Of a stretch of DNA of 64,000 nucleotides, positions 1-10,960 are shown one piece after another. Each line of letters begins with the position of its first letter. Position 1 is the stretch's first letter. The stretch is taken from the NCBI GenBank assembly GCA_028554795.2, contig CM068829.1, forward strand, positions 135,694,579 to 135,758,578, read 5' to 3'. The notes beneath the pieces were generated by a model, which was not told where the DNA came from, did no database searches, and saw only the letters and a program-made list of their open reading frames with translations. Made by a program: the position numbers and the translations under genes. This stretch comes from Sinohyriopsis cumingii (Eukaryota > Mollusca > Bivalvia > Unionida > Unionidae).

Positions 1-160
1 GTTTGTCTTCTACTAAAATTTCGAACTCTGGCTTAATTCTATAGTGTGTTTCTTGTATCATTATTACACCAAAGTTTGTTTCTTTGGCTACTTTGTCTGC
101 TTTCGCTTTGTCTATCCCATTGCTGTTGATAGTAGCGATCCGGAAATTTGTTTCTTCCAT
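1..160 (-). CDS. LINE ORF2 start, APE-type endonuclease domain (partial)
   Basis: Read on the minus strand from the ATG at 158-160, the frame stays open to the window edge (53 codons). It shows the opening signature of the exonuclease-endonuclease-phosphatase domain of non-LTR retrotransposons. RIATINSNGI is the first beta strand with the catalytic Asn, and IMIQETH follows about 20 residues later with the metal-binding Glu. In LINEs this nuclease nicks target DNA to prime reverse transcription. The ATG sits a few residues before the domain, as usual for an ORF2. The rest of the ORF lies left of the window, so intactness cannot be judged. The domain call is strong; the clade is not determinable from 53 residues. 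Confidence 0.72.
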   Translation of the reverse strand, partial: MEETNFRIATINSNGIDKAKADKVAKETNFGVIMIQETHYRIKPEFEILVEDK

Positions 161-860
161 TTTTGCTTTACTCCCAGGTGCCGCATCACTTTTATATAGA
201 ATTTAATTGTATATATTTCAGTTAAAGTTATTATATTCCATTTGTTTTTGTACACACACACCAGCACGCTCGACAAAGAGCGCTTGAGTAATATACAGTT
301 TGATACATCCTACATGGTAGTGGGCAGGAATACATATATAGGTCGTTATCCTTCTCGACCGAAGTAGTAACATTGTTCCAATGCTAACACTCGACGTCCT
401 CGATTTGTGCTTCATCGTATTTGCAGTCTATACACTTAAAGTTACAATGGAAAAGTGTACATGAACATATTTATACCATAGACAGAGCCTTGAAGTACTA
501 CTTTTTTCGGTCTAAAACTGTCCCCAAAAAAAAAAGAAAAAAAACCCCAGCATGTAATAGTTCATTTCGATACAGTTGCACAGAGCATTTGACGTTCATT
601 TTGATGTCAATATATATTGATATCGATTAAGTGCGATTTGTTTTCAAAGCTGCTTTATTGCTGGTAGTGCTTCTGTTTTCAAGTTCGATATATAATATAC
701 CCATGGAGCAGTAGTAATACAGAAATCAGAACAACAACCATCATCATCATCATCGGGAGTATTATTATCGTATATGTTGGTCACATCGATGATCATTAAT
801 AAAAAGCGGTTGAAATATGAACAATATTCCATCTCTTCAAATAGCAAATAACTAAGCAAA

Positions 861-891
<31 letters not shown>

Positions 892-1003
892 TTTTAACGT
901 AGCTTTAAAAAAAAATGCAATCATATCGCTACCATGTCTGCATTGTGACAGTTTATAATGATGTCTAGCAATGTGGCATCATGCCACAAACATACAGCAT
1001 TTT
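161..1003. other. No gene recognised; GT microsatellite
   Basis: AT-rich sequence without a supported gene. It contains a short A-rich run near 525-545, a small CAT-repeat run near 738-753, and a pure (GT)14 tract at 861-888. The short ORFs here show no domain. Confidence 0.5.
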
Positions 1004-1175
1004 GTCCCACCCAATCACATTATCCTCACACCAATATCTTAATGATGGGCGCCAAAAGAGGCAGCTGCTAGTACCATTTTTATGTCTTTAGTGTGATTCG
1101 GCAGGGGTTTGAATCCGCGACCTCTCGCATCCAAGGCGGACGCTCTGTACAGACACTGCACCACCTGAGCGATCG
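1004..1175 (-). repeat. tRNA-derived SINE, family B, copy 1
   Basis: On the minus strand the unit starts with a tRNA-like head. Box A is near 1150-1170; box B (GGGTTTGAATC-like) is at about 1100-1115. It is followed by a body containing AAAAATGGTACTAGCAGCTG and ending near GATTGGGTGGGAC. The same head-body order recurs at 13652-13845 (minus) and 41330-41513 (plus), which defines the family. Box B is altered and the cloverleaf is not intact, so this is a SINE, not a tRNA gene. Here it forms the left end of a larger repeated unit. Confidence 0.7.
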
Positions 1176-1570
1176 CTTAGCAAAGAATGTACGATACTGT
1201 TTCCTGTTGTTCATAACAACTCGACCTGGAGACCCACCTGACGGAAAATGAAAGCGCATTATAACGTTATAATATACGAATCCGGAATTTTTTTTGATTA
1301 TTATAATTTTCAAGAAAGTTAGTGCCTTTTAGCATTTGACAAAGTGTGCTTGCAGTTGCATACTAAGGGGAGGGGGAGTTTACAACATACTTCGATGCTG
1401 ACTACTGATTTGAAGCATAAAATTAAAACTAAACAACAGCATAACATGTTTATATATCTTATTAAATACGTCTTCATTTGTCTTTCCGTGCGCCAAAATG
1501 CCTTCCTACACGAACATGTTCCATATAGGTAAATAAGTTGTACCAATCGTAAACAACCACCGATTTCGAC
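1176..1570. repeat. Spacer shared by two composite satellite units
   Basis: This stretch lies between the SINE and the satellite array. It is closely similar by eye to 13846-14264, including the CTTAGCAAAGAATGTACGATAC, CTCGACCTGGAGACC and AGCGCATTATAA regions. Conserved order on both sides shows it belongs to the same mobile or duplicated unit. No coding potential seen. Confidence 0.65.
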
Positions 1571-4320
1571 ATATATGATATCAATTTATAGGTTTCTCAT
1601 CAGTTTAAATCGATCTGTGCAAAAAAAAAAAAAAAAAAAAAAAAAAAATAATTTAAAAAAATGTGTGAAAATGAATAATAAAAAAGTTGCTATTTGCGAC
1701 TCATTGTCGCTTGCGATTTTACCCATCTTCGTATCCTTGATGCTTCCATCCTTCCCGTTTAGGGATGGTAGCACCTACTTGGATGCTAATACTATAGATT
1801 TGAAGCATATAATTAAAGCTGTACAACAGTAAATAATATGTTTATGTATCTTCTTATTAAGTACGTCTTCATAATGTATGTTCGTGCGCCCAATGCCTTC
1901 CTCTACGAACGGTTTCGATATACACGAATAAGTCATACCAATAGTAAATAAACACCGATTTTGACAAATTTCATATTAATATATAGGTTTCTCATCTGTC
2001 AAACTCGATCTGTGCCAACAGACATGTGTGAACATGCAGAATACAAAAAAGTGTACTTTTTACTGAATATTGGGTTCGACTTTACTGATCTTCATATCCT
2101 TGCTACGTTCATATACCGTTCCCGTTCTGCGATGGTAGCACATACGTCCATGCTAATACTATAGATCTGAAGCATAGAATTAAAGCTGTACATAATTATA
2201 AAATATGTGTATGTATCTTATTAAGCACGTCTTTATCTGTCTTTCCGTGTGCCTACATCTGACCTATACGAAAGTTTTCCATATGGGCGAATAAGTCATA
2301 CCAATCGCAAAGAACGATTTTGACACGTTTGATATCAGTTGATAAATTTTTATCAGTCTAAATAGATCTGTGCCAATATAAATGGGTGAAAATGCAAAAT
2401 AGAAAAGTTGGTATTTTTCACTCAGTATCGCTTGCAACGTTACCGGTCATCGTATCCTTGCTACGTCCATCTGCCATTCCCGTTTTGCGATCGTATCACA
2501 TTTTTTCGATGCTAATTCTATAAACCTGACACATATAATAAAAGCTGTTCAACGGTAAATAATGTGTATGCGTCTTATGAAGTACGTCTTCATTTGTACG
2601 TCCTTGCGTTTAGTGCCTTCCTAACCGAATATTTTCCATATAGGCGAATAAGTCATACCAATCGCAAACAACCAACGATGTTGACAAGTTTGATATCAAT
2701 TGATACGTTTCTCATGATTCTAAGTCGATCTCTGCCAATAGACATGTGTGAAAATGCAAAATAAAAAAGATTGTTCTTTTTACTGAATATCGGGTGCGAC
2801 ATTACCGATCTTCATATCCTTGGTACGTGAAACTACCATTGCCGTTTTGCGATTGTACCACATATTTCGATACTAATACTATAAATTTGAAGAATATAAT
2901 TAAAGCTGTACAACAGTAAATAATATGTGTGTGTATCTTATTAAGTACGTCTTCATTTGTCTGTCTTTTCTCCTAATGTCTTCTATACGATCGTTTAACA
3001 AACAGGTGAATAAGTCATTACAATAGTAATAAACACCGATTTAGCAAAATTTGATATCAATTGTTAGGTTTCTCGTCAGTCTAAATCGATATGTGCCAAC
3101 AGAAATGTGTGAAAATGAAAATAAAATAGTTTGTATTTTTGACTCGATATCGGTTGCGACTTATACGTGCCTCTACCATTGCAGTTTGCCACGGTACCAC
3201 ATATTTCAATTTTAATGTTATAGATCTCAAACATGTAAGGAAAGCTATACAACAATATATAATATGTGTATGCATCTTATAAAGTACATCTTTGTGTGTC
3301 TGTATGTCCGCTCAATGTCTTCCTCAATGAGCGTTTTCCATATAGGCAAATAAGTTATAACATTAGTAATTTTTTAAAAACGCGATTTAGACGAATTTGA
3401 TATCAATTGATAGGTTTCTCATCAGTCTAAATTGATCTGTGAAATATATAAATGTGTGAAAATGCAAGTAAAAAAGTTGATATTTTTTACTTGGTGTCGC
3501 TTGCGATATTACGGATCATCAACGGATCATCATATTCTATATTCTACCTACGTGCCTCTACCCTTGCCGCTTTGAGATGGTACCATATAATTCGATGATA
3601 ATCATTTGAATGTTAGTGCTCGTAGATCTTTACAACACGAACGTTTATCTTAGAGTCGAATAAGTCATACCAATCGTAAGCACACACAGATTTTGACAAA
3701 TCTGGTATTATTTGGTAGGTTTCTCATCAGTCTAAATTGATCTATGCCTACAGAAATGTGTGAAAATGCAACCTAGAAAAGTTTATATATTTTACCCAGT
3801 ATCCTTTGCGACTTTACCATTACCAATCTTCATATCCTTGTTACGTGCCTCTAGTATTGCTGTTTTGCGATGGTATCACATACCTCGATGCTGATACTAG
3901 TGATATGAAGCATATACTTAAGCAATAAAACAGTAAAAATTATGTGTATGTATCTTATCAAGTACATCTTCATTTCTCTGTCCGTGCGCCTATATCCGTG
4001 CAACATGATCGTTTTCTATAAGGCTAAATATGTCATGTTAATCGTAAAAAAAGCTACAAAGATTTGGACCTATTTGATATCCAGTCATTGGTTTCTCATT
4101 AGTCTAAAACGACCCGTGTCAATATAAATGTGTGAAAATGCTACCTTGAAAGTTGCCTTTTTTGTCTCGGTATTGCTTGCGACTTACCGATCTTCATATC
4201 TTTGCTACCCGCTTCTACCCTTGCCGTTTTTTGATGGTTTGTATATAACCAAATAAGTCATGCCAATTGTAAAGAACCACCGATGTTAACACATTTGATA
4301 TTAGTTTATAGGTTTCTCAT
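1571..4320. repeat. ~360-bp satellite array, about eight units
   Basis: Imperfect tandem repeats. The recurring landmark GTTTCTCATCAGTCTAAAT-like occurs near 1590, 1985, 2345, 2704, 3065, 3412, 3716, 4088 and 4311, giving spacings of about 395, 360, 359, 361, 347, 304, 372 and 223 bp. Other landmarks repeat in phase: GTTTTGCGATGGTA, AAGCATATAATTAAAGCTGT, ATGTGTATGTATCTTATTAAG and GAATAAGTCATACCAATCG. The first unit carries a 30-bp poly-A run at 1620-1649. The last unit is truncated at the LINE fragment. All short ORFs in the interval are shadows of the repeat. Confidence 0.9.
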
Positions 4321-4605
4321 CCTCCAAATCTTTCTGTTTTTAAGAAACGTTTTTCTAATTCAACTAACGGGTCATCACGCTAAAATTACGCTACTGACAA
4401 ATGTCACCTTAATATCCTACATACTAAACTTAGACAAGCAGGTAGTCTCCTGAAATCCGACCTTTACATGGTGAATTTAGTTAACTCTTTCACGTGTGCA
4501 TGTGCTTATGATAATGAAGAAGTTGAACACTTTGTCTATTGCCCCTTACCTAATGCCAAAGATCCCAGCTCTTTCGCTCTACCTTTCAATACACTTCTTG
4601 GTTAA
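4321..4605 (+). pseudogene. LINE ORF2 C-terminal fragment (plus strand)
   Basis: The plus frame from about 4384 to the stop at 4603-4605 reads like the end of a LINE reverse-transcriptase ORF. It has LHTKLRQAGSLLKSDLY, then a Cys-x-Cys ... EEVEHFVYCP zinc-knuckle-type motif in the TCACAYDNEEVEHF region. The preceding 4321-4378 encodes the PPNLS(V)FKKRF segment that follows the conserved N-S-L-P motif in these proteins. The fragment starts abruptly at the satellite end and has no RT core, so it is debris. It lies tail to tail with the minus-strand copy at 4670-5235. Confidence 0.65.
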
Positions 4606-4669
4606 GTCTAGATTTATCATTGAAAAGTGACGTGACTACTCACCTACAATAAGATGTCTTTCTGCTTGT

Positions 4670-5235
4670 GTGATGACCCGTTAGTTAAATTAGAGAAACG
4701 TTTCTTAAAAATAGAAAGATTTGGAGGATTTCGGATATCATCAGGCAGAGAGTTCTAAAGACGAATCGTATATGGTAAAAGGTCGTGTGAAAATATAAAG
4801 TTTGGTTGAGATTGGTGTGATACTTTGAGAGTAACGTAGACGATAATTAGATGCCTCATATCTCCTTTGTGGAAGAAGTTCGTTTAAATAGTTAGGTACT
4901 TGAGTATTTATAATCGAATACATAATGCATAATCTCTTCCTTTTCCTTCGTTGTGCAAACCAAGCAGTTTCCGCATAAAGAGACTATCTAGAAGAATTAA
5001 TGGGTATAGATCTGGAACGATCCGTGCATCTTCCATCTGATTTTCCCCCCTTTATTCTGATCTTTCCGAATCTTCAATAGAACAATTATCCCAGACTCCA
5101 GAAGTATATTCTAAGGTTGGACTTATGAATAGTGTATATAATTTAGCTGAAGTCAACAATTAGTCTGCATTTAGACGGTAGTGTTTTATCTCCTTTCTTA
5201 TACATCGGTATGTCATACGCTAGCTTGCACTGTGT
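4670..5235 (-). pseudogene. LINE reverse-transcriptase fragment, internally deleted (minus strand)
   Basis: Read on the minus strand, 5215-5170 holds a KKGDKTLPS-type motif that opens the RT palm region. It then jumps to LEYTSGVWDNC (about 5110-5080), a segment near the end of the RT/thumb region, so most of the RT is deleted. Further on come VPNYLNELLPQRRYEASNY and LRYSQSITP (within 4741-4923) and NSLPDDIRNPPNLSIFKKRF (about 4755-4690), a typical C-terminal order for CR1/jockey-like LINEs. Stops and frame changes interrupt it. The last 58 bp are inverted-repeat matched to 4321-4378 with about three mismatches. Confidence 0.7.
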
Positions 5236-5620
5236 TAGGAACACGCTGGCTGGGAGTGATTTATTTAAATGTATTTGCAATGGAACATACATTTCTTCAA
5301 CTATACTTGTACAAGTTTATTACTTATTGGATTGGTTCCAGCGGTTTTGGTTAGGTCAAGACTAGTTACTACATCTACAATTTCTTGTTTATATATAATG
5401 ATGGCAGAAATAAAAGTTTCATTTCTAACTTCAAAATGCGGTAACTGTTTATCATAATTTTTTAAACGTGTAACATATCAAACTTCCGAGTTCAACAGGT
5501 CGCACTTCTCCTGATCACTTGTTGCAAATTTAGATGATCATTTCGTACGTTTCAGTGGAGGTAATAGGTTCCATGTCTTTGTAGAATGTACTTGATATCT
5601 CATTATTTTCCAATAAGGTC
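5236..5620. other. No feature recognised
   Basis: AT-rich sequence without a supported gene or repeat. The 62-codon plus-strand ORF starting at 5269 has no recognisable domain. Confidence 0.4.
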
Positions 5621-5624
5621 GAGG

Positions 5625-5705
5625 ATTTGATCCGATGGCAGGGGTTGAACCTGCATCCTTTCGGTCGCAAGTCTGAGACGCTAACCACTGAGCCAATGTG
5701 GCTCC
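5625..5705 (-). repeat. tRNA-like SINE head
   Basis: On the minus strand there is a box A-like TGGCTCAGTGGTTAGCG and a box B-like GGTTCAACCCC about 35 bases later. They are separated by an anticodon-arm region that does not fold cleanly. The body after the head differs from SINE family B. I read it as a tRNA-derived SINE or tRNA pseudogene. A tRNA scan would settle whether it could be functional. Confidence 0.5.
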
Positions 5706-8158
5706 TCTTAAGATTAATATACCCATATGATATTTTCCAGTATCATACGTAACTATATGATACGTTTAATAACACCCAGTAACTCAGCAAATGCCGGCAT
5801 GACGACATATGAATTGAAGGTGTAATGACGAATGTAATTTAAAGTCAATTATGTAACCTATTTTTATGCTTTTTATTGAATATCATTTCTGTCATGTGAT
5901 ACACATAACATAATCTTACATTTAAGTTTATTTAAAATGAAATTTATGAAATTCGTTAAATAGTTTCAATCTTTTGCGACTCTCGTGAAAAGATCCTTCA
6001 TTGCTGTTCATATAATTTTACATGTCATTATATTTCTTTATTGATTTGCACTTTGGTTACAAAAGAGACAACTTTTGCTATTTAAAACTTATTTCATCTA
6101 TACTACACTAGTATAGCTCATGAAATGAAGGCAGTTTACTTGGCCTCTAATTCATCTATAGGGAATGATACCTGCGGGAGACTGCTCTATCTGACCAGTG
6201 TGTAACTATGGAAACGGTAATTTAGTGACCTCTTCTCCAGCCTCGAGCTTTAGGTTAAGACTGAAATTCGCTGTCTTATGTAATGTTCTGTATCTGTAGT
6301 TTAAAGCTGGGAGAATTATACAAAGAGAATAGCAAGTAAACCCTTCTGTAAATGGAGCAAACTCGCACTTTTACACTGTAAAACTAATTTATCTTACAAT
6401 CATTTATGAATAATTAAAAATTACTGAGTAGTAACTAAGAATATATAAATTCTTTAGATGGAGACCCAAATTTCATTTTTTAAATTATCGTATTTTTTAT
6501 GTTTACTTTCCAGATACATTTTTAAAAAAATTCTCAAGAAAATATGAAATCTGACAAAAGATAACGAAAGTCTTATTATTTTGATTTTTTGTAAAGAGCA
6601 AAGAAAGAAAACTATTAATGACATAAGCTTTCATCATGACATATACACACTAGCCTCCACAGAAGTACCTTTATGACAGTACGGTTAAAATAGAAATAAA
6701 TATGCATATACAGTTGTAAACTTTCCCGATTTATGACTAAACATTTATACTGTGATAGGGTATTCTTAGTAAGTAAAATGTGTATTATACAATGAATGAA
6801 TAGGAGGTATTCGATGAATGGACTGCACGCATTTCAGGTGCAGTGGCTACTCAAGATTATTTACTGATGCACAAACTAGTTATAGTTGTCATACTGGTTG
6901 TCATTCCAGGGATACTGACAGTCAGTGATTTCCACCTTGTAAAATCTTTCCTCTAGGGCGGACAATAATAATAGTTTCTGAAGCTGATTTTATTAGCAAT
7001 GGTTTGCAAAATAACAACAAATATCCTTGTGTTTTATCAACTCATTATGGTTCCGCTGCTTTGGTAGAACAAAAAGGAATGTTCTTTATTGTTTTATGAA
7101 TTTTATGCCCTGTGACAATGGCCAACATTTTGTAGGTCACGATCACTTTGGCATAAACTTATTTTATGCATGGCAGTTGGAAACTACGAAAATCTTCTTA
7201 GAGGCGAGCTGTATAATCGGCAGTTACATTGTTATTCTGAAAGAGTTCTGATAACTAAATAAATAAGTAAATAAATAAAAACACCATCTTTTATCATTAA
7301 AAGTTGCCAAGTGTTGTTTATACATTGTACGTGGCGTAATTCGTAAGTTTACTCGGCATATTTTCAACTCGGTAACGCCTGGTAACGGTCATACTTTTAC
7401 CTAAATATGTGGGTCCTTTGAGAGCATCGTAAATGTATGGAGGAAAAGAAATAATTGTATTTTATGCTCATCTCAAAAGATTTGTTTGTATTTCTGCGAA
7501 ATAGTCATGCCTAACCAGATAATAGCACAGACCCCCCCCCACTGTAACTACAAAGCCTTGAGCAAGTGCGAAGTTACCAGTTAATTTTATTGTTTGTTTC
7601 TATTTTTCAAGTTGTCTTCGTGTGTGCGCGCGTAAATTGAAAGCTTGTTATTACCAGTCAATATCGTCAATCATATTTGCTCCATTATTCCATGCAGATA
7701 AGAAAGGAACTAATTTTGTGTTGAATTTGTGCCCCCCCCCCCATCCCACCCCGCCCCGGCACGGTACAATAAACAAACACTTGATTGAAAATAAAATAAA
7801 AGAAACTAACCTTGCATTGTTATAATGTATTCCTTCTTTTTTCATCATGCGAAATTTACAGAACAAAATATATCAACGAACTCCGTAAATGTAGCGGATG
7901 CCGACATGCGTATGCATCCTTACTGTGTGTGTATCGCTAATGTCAGATAAAAAAAATATCGCAAAAGAGACGAAAATATCACCAGATTGCTTGAAGGCGC
8001 CTGCCATTCACGCATGATAAGTTTCAAGGTGCAAACGGACCAAGATTATATTGTATCCAGGTTAACTATACGACGATATCTCGCAAATAAAAAAAAAAAA
8101 TCATTATTTTAAAGAACATACAATGTGAGTGCAAATGATAATCTTTCGCAGGTATGAG
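5706..8158. other. No gene recognised; poly-C tracts
   Basis: AT-rich DNA with no domain-bearing ORF; a 74-codon ORF at 7027-7251 shows nothing recognisable. C-rich runs occur near 7532-7541 and 7732-7755. Confidence 0.45.
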
Positions 8159-8890
8159 TTACGAAAGTATCATGGGGGGGGGGGGGGGGGGGCACCAGAC
8201 AGATGACCCCCACCACACAAAAAATAAAGTGTTTTCATGTACTCTTGTATACCCCAAGATGTGTGTGCTTGTTTAAAGTTTAAAAAAGGAATTTTGATCA
8301 AACTTTTAGTTTATAATTAGTCCTAGTGTTTTCTAAAGGGTAGTAGTCTGAAACATGGGTCTTATTCCCATTTTCAGATTTCATATCCTTGATTTTTAGT
8401 GATCTTTGTCAAGAATTTTCTATGTTCCGTGTATGCTATGTGTATCAATGCTATGGTGTGTGTATGCTATATAGTCTGTGTGTAGGGACAGCAATACTAT
8501 GTCAAATTTGTCTCTGTTGTCTTAATATATATTTTTCTATGGACTTTTCAAATTTATTTGTTTGTCCTGGTATAAATTTAGTTGCTTTTGAATTAATTTG
8601 CAATTTAGAATTCCGGCGAGATGAACGGTATACTACCATTTGAAATTAAAATAAAACCTTTTGTTTTATGTGATTGACTATGGTGTGGTGTTTCTCACAT
8701 TAAAGTCTATTTTCAAAATGAGGTAGGCTGTATTCGAGTCAGGGTCCGCACTTTCTTTCTTTATTTATTTGTGTTTCTCCCGATTCGAGTTAGGCCTCCT
8801 CTCTAGTATTTAATTTATAATGTAAAAGAAGTAAATATCCAACCCAAAACCCCTTAGGAAGCTTTATACATTTACTGGTTTGGTTTTAGC

Positions 8891-9440
8891 ATGAAAAACA
8901 TAAGTGACATCTACAAAAATAATAAACTGGTAAAAAGACTAGAAACAACAAGGACCTTTAGAAGTATAAAGGAACTTTTATGTAAATATAGGGAAAATGA
9001 GGAACTTTGGGGAATTGAAACTAAGGAAACATATAATTGGATAAGGGAAAATTTAACCTCTAAAATTAAAAATAAAGTAGAGGAGGAAATATCTCGGTTA
9101 ATTGGGACAGACCTTAGAGGTACTGGACCAACATCGGCTCTCCAAAAATACAAAGCTTGATATTCAGATATCTACACGACATATGCATACATGTAAATTA
9201 TCTCATGTGCAAATGTGCGAACTTCACAAAATATCATGCGATGGCACAGTGCGAGTTTAGGAAACAAGACAGGATACAATTAATTATGGAGATATCCAAG
9301 AAATAAAAATACAGAAGAAACCAAGTTTTATATCAAGACGGCAACTTTAACAAAACTTTAATAGGAAAAATAACAGATAACATAACTAAAACCATGATGG
9401 CGTGTGACCAAGTCATAAACATAAAAAAAATGAATAGGCA
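8891..9440 (+). pseudogene. Degraded ORF inside the TIR element, unknown family
   Basis: An 89-codon ORF (8891-9160) is rich in Lys, Glu, Arg and Asn, with WGIETKETYNWIRENL near residues 40-55. Beyond its stop, coding-like stretches continue in shifted frames (a CANFTKYHAMAQCEFRKQ segment near 9215-9270, another near 9315-9450). This suggests a longer protein broken by frameshifts. I do not recognise the family. The location between terminal inverted repeats makes a transposase or accessory transposon protein plausible, but no catalytic motif is visible. Confidence 0.35.
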
Positions 9441-9952
9441 AATTTTTTTGTAATCCTTTCAAATTAATTAGAAAAAAGAACTTCTAGGAAGATTTGTGAA
9501 TGGGAGGGACGGGGCTGCAAAGGGTGAAAAGAAGGGGAGGGAGATGGGGCAATGGATAATCTCCCCTTAAAGGGGACCATCACAAAGTGAACCCTTGCCC
9601 TCATACCCCCACCCCGGATTGGAATCTGCTGTAGCCGCCACCCTTTTAGATTCTTATAAATTTTCCTAAACAGCTTCAGTTTCTTTTTATTATCCATTAC
9701 AATTAAAATTAAACAATTAAATAGACTTTAATTATATTACGTAAACTATCACAAATCCTAATTATCGGGACAGAGAAACTATATGGGAAAAGAACGAGAT
9801 AATGACGTCATGGGGCTATGAAAGAGTCGGGAAAAACACCTCATATAGGAAACTTTACATACATACACGAAAACAAAGGATCTAATAAGTCTCTCTTCTA
9901 ATTCTATTTGCTCAAAATGTGCAGCTCTCGCACTGCACGGTAAATCCCCACT

Positions 9953-10189
9953 GTGTGTGTGTATGTGTGTGTGTGTGTGTGTGTGGGAAGAACAACCATT
10001 TTTAGAGATTTTGGCAGAAATCCAATAAATAATTTGAGACGGCCTAACTCTAGGTGGGAGAAATACAAGCAAATAAAAAAGTGTATGGACTCCAACTCGA
10101 GTACAGCGGATTTCAATTTACAAATCCAATATGTGAATAATGACACAATATATTTGCACACAGAACACATTAAGTTTTTTTTTTCTTAA
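9953..10189 (+). pseudogene. Second coding-like segment in the TIR element
   Basis: A 78-codon frame begins in a (GT)n tract (about 9951-9985), so its first residues are not meaningful. From about residue 14 it reads as ordinary protein, with FRDFGRNPINNLRRP and RWEKYKQIKKCMDSN. It is probably part of the same decayed protein as 8891-9440. Family not recognised. Confidence 0.3.
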
Positions 10190-10879
10190 TTAAATTATAA
10201 TACACCGTTACTTAGCCAAAATTCAAAAATATATTAAATAAATAAAAATAAACCTTTTCTTGATCCGATTATAAGGTCCTAAGATTACTGGGGAGATTTG
10301 GGAAAAAATAAAGGCTATCCCAACATGGAAGCAAAATATAGCATACACAAACTATAGCATATATATATATAGCACACACGGGATATAGGCAACCTCTAGC
10401 CAAGGTCAACCAAGAGTATAGCGAAGGGATTTCAAGTCAGGTGATGGAAAGATAGAAACCTATTCGGAAAAACAACCCTATAGATAAAACTAGGTTTTAA
10501 AAGAAATACCCCGTTAAAAAGGAGAATTAAATTTTTTTGACCTAAATTCTTTTGCATAATATAAAACATACAACACATGGGGGTGGGGGGTGGGGTGGAT
10601 AAATACACATAAAACACTATAATGTTTTGGAAAAGTGGGGTGGGGGGTCTGTCTGGTGCCGGCCCCCCCCCCCCCAGTACTTCGTCTTGTGGGGATAAAT
10701 GTACGTCATTTCCTGCTGGCGTCCTCTATAGGTGGAAAATCGTATCTAAGTAACAGTGATGTATACTTTTATTTCGAGAAATTAAATTATTTTTTCTGTA
10801 CACTTTATAGGTTTGTTTTGGTTCTTTTTGTTAAAGTATAACTACTTTTAATCATGTTATGCAAATCTGATGTATAAAG

Positions 10880-10960
10880 AAAAATGTTGGTGCATGGCCG
10901 GTAACTTTTATACGTCATGGCAACGGAAAATAAATTCCGCGCATGCGCATTTTGTGTGGG
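10880..10960. promoter_or_regulatory. Candidate CpG promoter-like motif cluster
   Basis: The palindromic CGCGCATGCGCA at 10938-10949 fits the NRF1 site consensus exactly. Just upstream, TACGTCATGGCAACGG (10911-10926) contains a CRE-like TGACGTA on the minus strand and an RFX half site GGCAAC. In an otherwise AT-rich, CpG-poor region this clustering resembles a short animal promoter. No transcript or adjacent long ORF supports it, so it is a hypothesis. Confidence 0.25.

Larger units (their letters stand above)
8159..10690. mobile_element. DNA-transposon-like element with ~90-bp imperfect terminal inverted repeats
   Basis: The left end is about 8159-8260: ACGAAAGTATCAT, a 19-base G run, CACCAGACAGATGACC, then a TAAAGTGTTTTCATGTAC region. 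The right end is about 10590-10690 and matches it in reverse complement: ACGAAGTACT, a G run, CACCAGACAGACCCC, then AGTGTTTTATGTG. The interior is about 2.3 kb and carries plus-strand coding-like debris (8891-9160 and 9953-10189). No clean target-site duplication was found. The class (superfamily) is unknown. The matched ends on both sides make an element likelier than chance. Confidence 0.6.
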
